Assembly (NCBI GenBank): GCA_031259795.1
Contig: JAIRLA010000266.1
Coordinates: 1 to 19,323, forward strand
Reading direction: 5' to 3'
DNA length: 19,323 nucleotides
Source of the DNA: Azoarcus sp.
Lineage (GTDB): Bacteria > Pseudomonadota > Gammaproteobacteria > Burkholderiales > Rhodocyclaceae
Positions 7,335 through 13,784 of the stretch are shown here, one piece after another. The position numbers and the translations under genes were made by a program. Numbering within the stretch: the stretch's first letter is position 1; every line of letters starts with the position of its first letter. Below the pieces are notes generated by a model that was given only the letters and a program-made list of their open reading frames with translations, was not told the DNA's origin and searched no databases.

Positions 7335-8048
7335 TTACGGGATCACCGCATGAAACAGCGGCCCCCAAGGCCCCGGCTCGCCCTTGGCGTTCTCGAAGCG
7401 GACGCTGAAATACGCCGTCTTGCCGCTGTCGGTCTGGTCGAAGTCGAAGAGTTCGAGGTGGCGGCGGGTGAAGCGGGAGTGGGGGAGTTCCTTGCCGGTG
7501 GCGGGGATCTTCAGGAGTTCGCGCTTTTCGCCGGTGGCCGCTTCGACGCTGGCGCCGCCCGGGGGGTAGATACCGTAATAGATACGGTACCCATAGTCAC
7601 TGTCGTGCGGGTCGACGGGGGAGTTGGGTTCGCGGTGCAGGTGCAGTTCGAGTTGGTGCGCGGCGGGGTAGCTGACTTCGGCTTCGGCCTGCGCGACGGG
7701 CGGGGGAACGGGGGTGGGTTTGGTGTCTTTCGGTTTGAGGCCGAGGGAGACGATGTCGGTTTCGGTCAGCGGCGGCAGCAGGAAGTAGTGCGCTTTGAGG
7801 AAGCGCATTTTGTCGACCATGGCCTTGAAGGCGACGCTGCATTGCTGGGCGCTGAGGGTGCTGCGCGCGGGGGGCTGGTTGGCGGCCAGGGCGGTCTCGG
7901 CGGCGGTTGTAAGCGTTTTTAACGCTGTCATTTCCGCCGCGGGGATGTTCCAGGCGGTGGCCTTGGCGGTGGTGATGATGGTTTGCCAGAGTTTCGAGAA
8001 GTTGATCTGCTCCTCGCGCTTGTGGGGGAGCCAGTCTTTTGTGGTCAT
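7335..8048 (-). CDS. Conserved protein of unknown function (237 aa)
   Basis: It begins MTTKDWLPHKREEQINFSKL. The N-terminal half is helical (residues 10-90, ending MRFLKAHYFLLPPLTETDIV); a Pro-rich hinge follows (KPKDTKPTPVPPPVAQAE, 106-122); the C-terminal half looks like an Ig/Fn3-type beta domain (SDYGYRIYYGIYPPGGA at 150-166 and GKTAYFSVRFENAKGEPGPW at 209-228). There is no signal peptide or membrane segment. I recall similar DWLP-starting hypothetical proteins in unrelated bacteria (spirochaetes among them), which suggests horizontal spread, but no function is known to me. Start ATG 8048 is supported by CAGGAGA at 8054-8060. The frame continues upstream in phase to a GTG at 8312 through the tandem repeat, so a longer form is possible. 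A near-consensus promoter lies at 8403-8431. Confidence 0.8.
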   Translation of the reverse strand: MTTKDWLPHKREEQINFSKLWQTIITTAKATAWNIPAAEMTALKTLTTAAETALAANQPPARSTLSAQQCSVAFKAMVDKMRFLKAHYFLLPPLTETDIVSLGLKPKDTKPTPVPPPVAQAEAEVSYPAAHQLELHLHREPNSPVDPHDSDYGYRIYYGIYPPGGASVEAATGEKRELLKIPATGKELPHSRFTRRHLELFDFDQTDSGKTAYFSVRFENAKGEPGPWGPLFHAVIP

Positions 8049-8064
8049 GGGCGTCTCCTGAGGG

Positions 8065-8274
8065 TGCTCGGTTGTATGAATGCGTTGCTCGGTTGTATGA
8101 ATGCGTTGCTCGGTTGTATGAATGCGCTGCTCGGTTGTATGAATGCGCTGCTCGGTTGTATGAATGCGCTGCCCGGTTGTATGAATGCGCTGCCCGGTTG
8201 TATGAATGCGTTGCCCGGTTGTATGAATGCGCTGCCCGGTTGTATGAATGCGCTGCCCGGTTGTATGAATGCGC
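8065..8274. repeat. Ten-copy 21-bp tandem repeat in the leader of the unknown gene
   Basis: Ten head-to-tail 21-bp units without spacers. Each has the core GGTTGTATGAATGCG, preceded by TGCTC in units 1-5 (8065-8169) and TGCCC in units 6-10 (8170-8274), and ending in T (units 1, 2, 7) or C. A degenerate eleventh unit follows at 8275-8295. No indels occur. Because 21 is a multiple of three, each open frame gives a heptapeptide: on the minus strand RIHTTEQ/RIHTTGQ, AFIQPSN/AFIQPGS or HSYNRAT; on the plus strand GCMNALL/GCMNALP or LYECAAR. Only one plus frame is closed. The array lies between the promoter at 8403-8431 and the start of the 237-aa gene, so it is transcribed as leader. Confidence 0.97.
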
Positions 8275-8297
8275 GCCTCGTTTGCACAAACGCGCGC
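8271..8297. other. Hairpin abutting the promoter-proximal end of the 21-bp array
   Basis: GCGCG (8271-8275) pairs with CGCGC (8293-8297), and CGTTT (8279-8283) with AAACG (8288-8292) around a four-base loop, with a three-base bulge. It covers the degenerate eleventh unit and would fold in the leader RNA immediately 5' of the repeats. No T-run, so not a terminator. Confidence 0.45.
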
Positions 8298-8402
8298 CGC
8301 CCCCGCCCGCACGCGGGGCGCTCTACCATGAATCGTGCCGCGATGGTGTTCTTTTTCATCGTGAATGTCGTGCGGAAGTCACAGGGCGGTGGATTTGCGG
8401 TG

Positions 8403-8431
8403 ATAGTATATGCACGGCATGGGGATGTCAA
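8403..8431 (-). promoter_or_regulatory. Near-consensus sigma70 promoter for the 237-aa gene
   Basis: On the minus strand TTGACA (8431 to 8426), a 17-nt spacer, then TACTAT (8408 to 8403). This is a perfect -35 and a 5/6 -10 at ideal spacing. Transcription would start near 8396 and give a leader of about 350 nt through the 21-bp array to ATG 8048. It is the best promoter match seen in the window. Confidence 0.75.
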
Positions 8432-8483
8432 CATGTTATGGATAGCGGAAGCGCGGGTGTCGTTTTCATGCTTTTTTTATTAC

Positions 8484-8514
8484 GGCGTCGCCGCGCTCCT
8501 CGCAATGACGAGGG
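8484..8514 (-). repeat. REP-like dispersed repeat, copy 2
   Basis: GGCGTCGCCGCGCTCCTCGC followed by AATGACGAGG: the inverted form of CCTCGTCATTGCGAGGAGCG, lacking the GGCAATCC end. Confidence 0.75.
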
Positions 8515-8569
8515 GAGGGGACTGTCGCGGCGACGAGCGCCTTGCCGGAACTCCGTCCCTTTTTTTATT

Positions 8570-8651
8570 CAGCGGCGCTGCGCGCCGAATGGTTGAAAGC
8601 CCTCTCCCGGCCTTCGGCCACCCTCTCGCCCGCCAAGCGGGGGAGGGAAGG
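8570..8651 (+). repeat. Composite dispersed repeat, copy A
   Basis: CAGCGGCGCTGCGCGCCG, then a CCCTCTCCC block, a GGCC-TTCG-GGCC-type hairpin and GCCAAGCGGGGGAGGGAAGG. The same string of blocks recurs at 18831-18911 with about 85-90% identity by eye. The inner palindromes would fold as tetraloop hairpins. Confidence 0.85.
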
Positions 8652-8668
8652 AATTCATCGGAGGAATT

Positions 8669-8703
8669 CGTCATTGCGAAGAGCGCCGCGACGCGGTAAT
8701 CCA
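8669..8703 (+). repeat. REP-like dispersed repeat, copy 3
   Basis: CGTCATTGCGAAGAGCGCCG, then CGACGCGGTAATCCA: full-length copy in plus orientation, with TAATCC in place of the usual CAATCC. It immediately follows composite repeat copy A. Confidence 0.8.
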
Positions 8704-8723
8704 TGCGGCGGTTCAAGGCGGGC

Positions 8724-8930
8724 CTATTGGAATAGGTTCTTGGCCGGCATGGCAATTGATCGGCAATATGGATGGAAGTCTACTGGATAATAGCGCCGCA
8801 ACCACTTGCGCCCGGTCTTGCGGTCAATGCCGTACTGCCGGCACAGGGCGCTCAGGTTCGCCCCTTCCTGATCCGCAAATGATATAAGCCCTTGCTTCAG
8901 TATCATCACATCCCTCGCTTTCCAGGCCAT
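8724..8930 (-). pseudogene. Truncated IS481-type transposase, N-terminal fragment
   Basis: A 68-aa frame from ATG 8930 with a strong GGAGGAAGGG Shine-Dalgarno. MAWKARDVMILKQGLISFAD followed by LSALCRQYGIDRKTGRKWLRRY is the N-terminal helix-turn-helix of IS481-like transposases (compare the common MPWKE... SELCRRYGISRKTGYKW pattern). After LRRY, around residue 48, similarity ends and the frame runs into unrelated sequence (YPVDFHPYCRS). The integrase core with the DDE triad is absent, so this is a dead remnant. An in-frame extension upstream to 9098 is not family-like. The family call rests on motif memory; another HTH transposase family such as IS3 orfA is the main alternative. Confidence 0.65.
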
Positions 8931-8979
8931 TTTCCCTTCCTCCAGAAACACATGAAGGAAGGATGACGATTGGGCGGGA

Positions 8980-9027
8980 CGTGGCCGTGCACTTGGGGAC
9001 GATATCCCCGGGCGGTACACGGCCACG
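8980..9027. repeat. Long hairpin upstream of the transposase remnant
   Basis: CGTGGCCGTG (8980-8989) pairs exactly with CACGGCCACG (9018-9027), and an inner GGGGA (8995-8999) with TCCCC (9005-9009). It lies 50 nt before the transposase start and may contain the terminal inverted repeat of the IS (TGTACCGCCCGGGG read on the minus strand from 9018). No second copy was found here to prove an IS end. Confidence 0.5.
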
Positions 9028-9096
9028 ATGGGGTTCGAACGGAGCATTGTCTCCAGACTGCGTGGTTGACGAGCGTCGATCCAACAGGAGCTGTTC

Positions 9097-9528
9097 ATGA
9101 TTCCAGCTTTGCTGCGCGCTTACCGGGCCACGGCTTATTGCGTATTCTTGCCCGTGGGCGGGATCGTTCTGCGTTGCGGGCGAAGAGCGCCGCGGCTGGA
9201 TGGGTGGCTGAGGGCGGAAGGGTTGACGCGCTGGTGCGTGCTCACGGCCTGGAATCCGGCTTCGCGGCGGCTCGGCGCGGCGGAGAACCGCCGCCGCCAG
9301 GAGGCGCTGCGCCAGCGGTTGCGGGCGCGCGGCTATCGCTTGTTTTGCGGGGAAAACCACGCCGACGCACAGGACTGGCCTGTCGAGGAGACGCTTTTCG
9401 TCCCCGGACTCGACCGCGCCGCCGCCCGCGCACTGATGCGCGGGCACGGGCAGAACGCCTTCCTGTGGGGCGCGCGCGGCAAGCCCGCTCGCCTGTGCTG
9501 GCTCTCCGGCCTCAGATCTCGTCGCTGA
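9097..9528 (+). CDS. DUF3293 domain-containing protein
   Basis: A 143-aa protein covering the whole DUF3293 domain: LLRAYRATAYCVFLP, LDGWLRAEGLTRWCVLTAWN followed by PASRRLGAAENRRRQEALRQ, the GYRLFCGEN strand, WPVEETLFVPGLDRAAARAL, and GQNAFLWGARGKPARLCWL. These are the conserved blocks as I know them; the family is small, cytoplasmic and functionally uncharacterised. AGGAG at 9085-9089 precedes ATG 9097 by 7 nt. The last 17 bp overlap the 3' end of the convergent cyclase gene, which constrains both C-termini. The IS remnant lies just upstream on the other strand. Confidence 0.88.
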   Translation: MIPALLRAYRATAYCVFLPVGGIVLRCGRRAPRLDGWLRAEGLTRWCVLTAWNPASRRLGAAENRRRQEALRQRLRARGYRLFCGENHADAQDWPVEETLFVPGLDRAAARALMRGHGQNAFLWGARGKPARLCWLSGLRSRR

Positions 9529-10549
9529 TGATCTGGAAGCTGAAGGTCGTGGTGGTGAAGTCTCCGGGCGACGAGCCCAGCCCGATGACGCCCTGCCCAT
9601 GCAACACGCAATTGTCGCGCTTGAGGATCACCGGCTTGGCGTCGCGGCCGAATTTCACCCAGGTGCCGTTGCTGCTGAAGTCGGTCAGTGTGCATTGCCC
9701 GCCGATCCACTCGATGCGGGCGTGACGCCGCGATACGCGGCGATCGTCGATGACCAGGCCGCAACTCTCGGAGCGTCCGATGACGAGCGCGCCGTCCGTG
9801 GGCAGCAGTTGCAGATGGCGTCCGCTCAAATCGAGATCGGCCCGCTGCGTCACCGCCATGGTCACGCGCTCGTTGAGCAGATTGAGCGGCGTGGTGATCG
9901 TGGTCTCGGCCGTGCGCCGCCAATCGAAGCGCCATACCCTGAGCAGGCCGGTCTTGCCCTTGATGGCGATGCGGTCGATGCTCGTGCACAGCGCGCGCCT
10001 GCCTTCGGGCAGGCTTTCGTAGAGGGATTCGCCGAGGAGGATTTCGTTGGATTCGGCGCGGTCGCCCAGGCGGGAGGCGACGTTGACCGCGTCGCCGTAG
10101 CAATCGCCGTGCTGTTCGATGACCGAGCCGTATTCGATGCCGACCTTGAGTCCGAGCGGCGTGCGCATGCTGTCGATCTGTTCGAGGTTGAAATCGTAGA
10201 GCACGTCGCGGGTGCGGGAAGCCGAGTCGATGGCGTCCTGGCAGCCGTCGAACAGCACCAGCAGGCCATCGCCCAGATATTTGACGACCCGGCCCCCCGC
10301 CATGCTGAAGTGCCTGCCCAGCATCTGGGTGCAGCGGGTAACTACCTGCGTCGCCACGGTATTGCCTTGCAACTCGAAGAGCTTGGTGCTGCCGGTCAGA
10401 TCGGCGAATACCACAGCCTTGTCCGTCTGCTCTACCGGCTTGCTTTCCAGGCGCCCATCGTCGTCCGACACCATTTCCGTGAAATCTTCGTTTGGAAAAG
10501 ATGGAATCGTAGCACTCTTGTATCTATTTTTCTTCCCTAGCCTTATCAC
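9512..10549 (-). CDS. Class III adenylate cyclase with C-terminal FHA domain
   Basis: A 345-aa cytoplasmic protein. The cyclase homology domain occupies about residues 42-215. Metal aspartates are D50 (VFADLTGST) and D94 (VVKYLGDGLLVLF); K90 and D153 (GDAVNVASRL) are the adenine-specifying pair; N156 and R160 are the transition-state residues. All are present, so it should be active and make cAMP rather than cGMP. Residues 245-335 form an FHA domain with intact phosphothreonine-binding residues: GRSE at 258-261, SRRH at 273-276, SSNGTWV at 292-298. FHA domains bind phosphothreonine, so the cyclase may be tethered to or gated by a Ser/Thr-kinase substrate. Start GTG 10549 is supported by GGAG 7 nt upstream. 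It lies 15 nt after the flavoprotein gene, probably the same operon. Confidence 0.92.
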   Translation of the reverse strand: MIRLGKKNRYKSATIPSFPNEDFTEMVSDDDGRLESKPVEQTDKAVVFADLTGSTKLFELQGNTVATQVVTRCTQMLGRHFSMAGGRVVKYLGDGLLVLFDGCQDAIDSASRTRDVLYDFNLEQIDSMRTPLGLKVGIEYGSVIEQHGDCYGDAVNVASRLGDRAESNEILLGESLYESLPEGRRALCTSIDRIAIKGKTGLLRVWRFDWRRTAETTITTPLNLLNERVTMAVTQRADLDLSGRHLQLLPTDGALVIGRSESCGLVIDDRRVSRRHARIEWIGGQCTLTDFSSNGTWVKFGRDAKPVILKRDNCVLHGQGVIGLGSSPGDFTTTTFSFQIISDEI

Positions 10550-10564
10550 TGTATTTCTCCATAA

Positions 10565-11830
10565 TCAATATTCATCTTCTTTCACGATCGGCAAGCCGAT
10601 CTCGTCGCCCGTGCTGTGCAGGTAATCGCGGAACACATGCTCGGTATCCAGCAGCCGGTAGCCGCCGTCCGCTTCCCGCACGCTGGTTTCCTTGAGGCGC
10701 CATGTGTAGTGACCGCAAGTCCAGCAATCGAAATTGCGCATATGAGTGCACAAACAGGTTTTGTCCCATATCCTGATTTTCTGTCCTTTCGGAAGACGCG
10801 CCAATTCGCGCGCGTAGAGTTCGGCGTACTGGCAATGCCCCGCGCCGTCGAGCAGGTAGCCGAAAGCCTCGCAGTTCGGGCGTGCGCCGCTGCCGACGGC
10901 GGGGCACCCCTTCAGCATGCGCATCGGGTAGCCGGTGGGCGAGGTATTGTTGACTTCGATCTGATCCGCGCTCGCCCGGAAATAGGCTTGCTTTACGTCG
11001 TCGGGCAGGCCGCACTCGCGGGTGACGGTAAAGCGGGTGGCGACCTGCACCGCCGCCGCGCCTTGTTCGAGAAAGCGCACCGCGTCGCCGCCGGTGAAGA
11101 TGCCGCCGGCGGGAATCAGCGGAATGTCGAGATGTTCGGCATGCAGCCAGGCGCGGATTTCCGCCACGATGGCGGCAAGGTCATGCTCCGCCCAGTCCGC
11201 GCCGAAGCCGAGGTGCCCGCCGGCAAGCGGCCCCTCGATCACGATGTAGTCGGGCAAGCGCTCGTGACGCGCGTTCTTTTTCAGGAAAAGTTGCAGGGCG
11301 CGCAGCGACGAAACGATGATGCCGAGTTCGACGTCGTGGAAGCGCGGATGATCCTGGATCAGCGCGAACGAGCCCAGATGCAGCCCGGCGGCCAGGGTGA
11401 TGCCGTCGATGCCCGCATCCATCGCCGCGCGCAAGCGTACGCGCAGGGTTTCGCGCGGATTGTTCATGGTCAGCTTTTCCATGCAATTCACGAACACCAG
11501 GCCCGGCCCGCGCTTGGCCTCCATGGTCTTGCCGACATGGAGGCGGGTGGCTTCGGCGAGCAGGCCGAGGTCGAACTGCGCCACCGATTTGTCGAGGAGA
11601 TTGCCGACGTTGAATTTGTATTGCTTGAGCCGGTCCTTGACGTAGTGGGTGCCGTGGCGCCGGTCGGTGACGGTGTGCACCATCGCGTCCGAGATATGGC
11701 CGATACCGCCCAGGCGCGCCACTTCGACAGCCAGCGTGGAGGTCGAGATATCGACGCCCATGCCGCCCACCACGATCGGGATCAACTCATGCGAGCCGAG
11801 TCGCAGGCGGAAATCATCAACACACTTCAT
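10565..11830 (-). CDS. Nitronate monooxygenase-like flavoprotein with Cys-rich C-terminal extension
   Basis: A 421-aa FMN-dependent TIM-barrel protein of the 2-nitropropane dioxygenase/nitronate monooxygenase family. Seen: IVVGGMGVDISTSTLAVEVA near the N-terminus, IEGPLAGGHLGFG (AGGH at 203-206, carrying the catalytic-type His), IPAGGIFTGGDAVRFLEQGA at 239-258 and VQVATRF at 261-267 for phosphate/FMN binding. Typical members are about 320-360 aa. Here the last ~110 residues contain C309, C320, C333, the pair C359xC361 and C369xxC372, a pattern that could hold a metal or Fe-S cluster (inference). Substrate is unknown; the family also includes enoyl-ACP reductases and quinone reductases. ATG 11830 is preferred over TTG 11833, with AGGG just upstream. 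It is co-directional with and 15 nt from the cyclase-FHA gene. Confidence 0.88.
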   Translation of the reverse strand: MKCVDDFRLRLGSHELIPIVVGGMGVDISTSTLAVEVARLGGIGHISDAMVHTVTDRRHGTHYVKDRLKQYKFNVGNLLDKSVAQFDLGLLAEATRLHVGKTMEAKRGPGLVFVNCMEKLTMNNPRETLRVRLRAAMDAGIDGITLAAGLHLGSFALIQDHPRFHDVELGIIVSSLRALQLFLKKNARHERLPDYIVIEGPLAGGHLGFGADWAEHDLAAIVAEIRAWLHAEHLDIPLIPAGGIFTGGDAVRFLEQGAAAVQVATRFTVTRECGLPDDVKQAYFRASADQIEVNNTSPTGYPMRMLKGCPAVGSGARPNCEAFGYLLDGAGHCQYAELYARELARLPKGQKIRIWDKTCLCTHMRNFDCWTCGHYTWRLKETSVREADGGYRLLDTEHVFRDYLHSTGDEIGLPIVKEDEY

Positions 11831-11905
11831 CAACCCTGTCCGTTCTGATACGGGCCGCCATTATCGCTTACCCCGGGCATCGGCGCACCGCGCTCCTGAC
11901 GCTCA

Positions 11906-13750
11906 TTACTCAACGGTTACACTTTTGGCGAGGTTGCGCGGCTTGTCGACATCCGTGCCCCGCACCAGGGCCACATGATAGGCGAGCAATTGCAGCGGAA
12001 TGACATGCAACGCCGGCGACAGCATGCCGTAATGTTCGGGCAGGCGCAGGATGTGCACGTTTTCGGAGCCGCCGATCTCGCCGCCGGCATCGGCGAACAC
12101 ATACAGCTCGCCGCCGCGGGCGCGGACTTCCTGCAAGTTGGACTTGAGTTTTTCCAGCAACTCGTCGGCGGGCGACACCGCGATCACCGGCATGCGCTCG
12201 TCGACCAGCGCGAGCGGTCCATGCTTGAGTTCGCCCGCGGCATAAGCCTCGGCGTGGATGTAGGAGATTTCCTTGAGCTTGAGCGCGCCTTCCATGGCGA
12301 TCGGCCAATGCTGGCCGCGCCCGAGGAAAAGCGCGTGCTCCTTGCTGGCGAAACGCTGCGCCCAGCGCGCGATCTCGGGTTCGAGTTCAAGCACCTTGCG
12401 CACCGCGACCGGCAAATGGCGCAGCGCCTCCAGATGCTCGTTTTCCTCGGCGGCGGCCAGACGCCCGCCGCATTTGGCCAGCGCCAGGGTCAAGAGGGCG
12501 AAGGCCGCGAGCTGGGTCGTGAACGCCTTGGTCGAGGCCACCCCGATCTCGGGACCGGCGCGGGTAATGAAGCGCAACGCCGCCTCGCGCGCGATGGCCG
12601 ACTCCGGCACATTGCAGATCGCCAGCGTGCGCGTCATTCCCAGGGCGCGCGCGTACTTGAGCGCGGCCAGGGTATCCGCCGTCTCGCCGGACTGCGACAC
12701 CGCCACCACCAGCGTATCGGCGCTGGCGACCGGTTTGCGGTAGCGGTATTCGCTGGCGATCTCCACCGCGCAGGGCAGACCGGCCACCGCTTCCAGCCAG
12801 TAACGCGCCACCAGTCCGGCGTGGTAACTGGTGCCGCAGGCGAGAATCTGCACCCGCCGCGCCCCGGCGAACACTTCGCCCGCCCGGGCGCCGAAATGGT
12901 GCGCCGCCGCCGCGCCGCAACTGGCGGCCAGCCCGAGCGTGTCGGCGAGCGCTTGCGGCTGCTCGAAGATTTCCTTCTGCATGAAATGGCGGTACGCCCC
13001 CAGGGACACCGCATCGGCGACGAGGCTGGAAACATGTTCCGCGCGCGTCGCGCCGCCGCCGTCCACGCGCACGACGCGGTAGCCGTCGCGGCGCAGTTCG
13101 GCCAGATCGCCGTCTTCCAGATACACCACCTTGCGCGTCACCTGGAGGAGCGCCGCGGCGTCGGAGGCGGCATAGTTGCCATCGTCGCCGACGCCCAGCA
13201 GCAGGGGCGCGCCGCGCCGCGCCACCACCGCCCGCGAGGGATCGGAGGCCGAAATCACCCCGAGCGCGTAAGCGCCTTCCAGCCCGGCGACAGCCAGGCG
13301 CACGGCTTCGAGCAGATCGCCCGCGCCGCGCAGCTTGCTGTGGATCAGATGCGCGACGGCCTCGGTATCGGTATCGGAGACGAACACATAGCCCTGTGCC
13401 CGCAGAGCGGCCCTGAGCGCCTCGAAATTCTCGATGATGCCGTTATGGACCACGGCCACGCCTTCCGACACATGCGGATGGGCGTTGCGCTCCGAGGGCG
13501 CGCCATGGGTCGCCCAGCGCGTATGGGCGATGCCGAGCGAAGACGCGAGCCGACGCTCCTCGACCCGCGCCGCCAGCTCGGCGACGCGCCCGCAGGCGCG
13601 CAGGCGCGAAAGCTCGCCGCCCGCCTCGCCTGCCTCGTCCACGACGGCCAGCCCGGCGGAGTCGTAACCGCGATACTCCAGCCTGCGCAAGCCTTCGAGC
13701 AGGACGGGCACGACGTTATGGGTAGCGATGGCAGTGACGATGCCGCACAT
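11906..13750 (-). CDS. glmS: Glutamine--fructose-6-phosphate aminotransferase (isomerizing)
   Basis: A 614-aa enzyme, close to the 609 aa of E. coli GlmS. It converts fructose-6-phosphate and glutamine to glucosamine-6-phosphate, the first step of UDP-GlcNAc synthesis. The N-terminal class II glutaminase domain starts MCGIVTAIA with catalytic Cys2 exposed after Met removal, followed by YRGYDSAG and HTRWATHG. Two SIS sugar-isomerase domains follow: CGTSYHAG and [14 protein letters not shown] in the first, [19 protein letters not shown] in the second. The C-terminus is [12 protein letters not shown], the canonical end. A GGAG precedes ATG 13750 by about 7 nt. It follows glmU by 34 nt, the common glmUS operon. 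The 34-nt gap is too short for a glmS ribozyme or riboswitch. Confidence 0.98.
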   Translation of the reverse strand: MCGIVTAIATHNVVPVLLEGLRRLEYRGYDSAGLAVVDEAGEAGGELSRLRACGRVAELAARVEERRLASSLGIAHTRWATHGAPSERNAHPHVSEGVAVVHNGIIENFEALRAALRAQGYVFVSDTDTEAVAHLIHSKLRGAGDLLEAVRLAVAGLEGAYALGVISASDPSRAVVARRGAPLLLGVGDDGNYAASDAAALLQVTRKVVYLEDGDLAELRRDGYRVVRVDGGGATRAEHVSSLVADAVSLGAYRHFMQKEIFEQPQALADTLGLAASCGAAAAHHFGARAGEVFAGARRVQILACGTSYHAGLVARYWLEAVAGLPCAVEIASEYRYRKPVASADTLVVAVSQSGETADTLAALKYARALGMTRTLAICNVPESAIAREAALRFITRAGPEIGVASTKAFTTQLAAFALLTLALAKCGGRLAAAEENEHLEALRHLPVAVRKVLELEPEIARWAQRFASKEHALFLGRGQHWPIAMEGALKLKEISYIHAEAYAAGELKHGPLALVDERMPVIAVSPADELLEKLKSNLQEVRARGGELYVFADAGGEIGGSENVHILRLPEHYGMLSPALHVIPLQLLAYHVALVRGTDVDKPRNLAKSVTVE

Positions 13751-13784
13751 GCGTATTCTCCATGAAATGACGGACGCAGCCGGG

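Larger units (their letters stand above)
8432..8723. other. Gene-free repeat cluster
   Basis: No supportable gene. It holds REP-like copies at 8484-8514 and 8669-8703 and the composite repeat at 8570-8651. Weak open frames across it read repeat sequence (for example VIAKSAATR and LAMTRGG), the usual translation of such elements. Confidence 0.6.

Noticed and set aside
8065-8274. Possible CRISPR or interspaced guide-type array
   Set aside because: The 21-bp units are directly contiguous with no unique spacers, and no cas-like gene is nearby.
8329-8699. Plus-strand ORF MNRAAMVFFFIVN... through the repeat cluster
   Set aside because: No ribosome site, opposite to a strong promoter, and its C-terminal part is translated repeat sequence.
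8724-9098. 124-aa ORF extending the transposase fragment upstream
   Set aside because: The part before ATG 8930 crosses the hairpin and has no transposase similarity; the ribosome site marks 8930.
10616-11848. 410-aa plus-strand open frame opposite the flavoprotein gene
   Set aside because: Antisense shadow with no domain; the minus strand carries clear family motifs.
11975-13765. 596-aa plus-strand open frame opposite glmS
   Set aside because: Shadow of a GC-rich gene: His/Arg/Gly-rich with no recognisable domain, while glmS is unmistakable.
13751-13784. glmS ribozyme/riboswitch upstream of glmS
   Set aside because: Only 34 nt separate glmU and glmS; far too short for that element, which is typical of Gram-positives.
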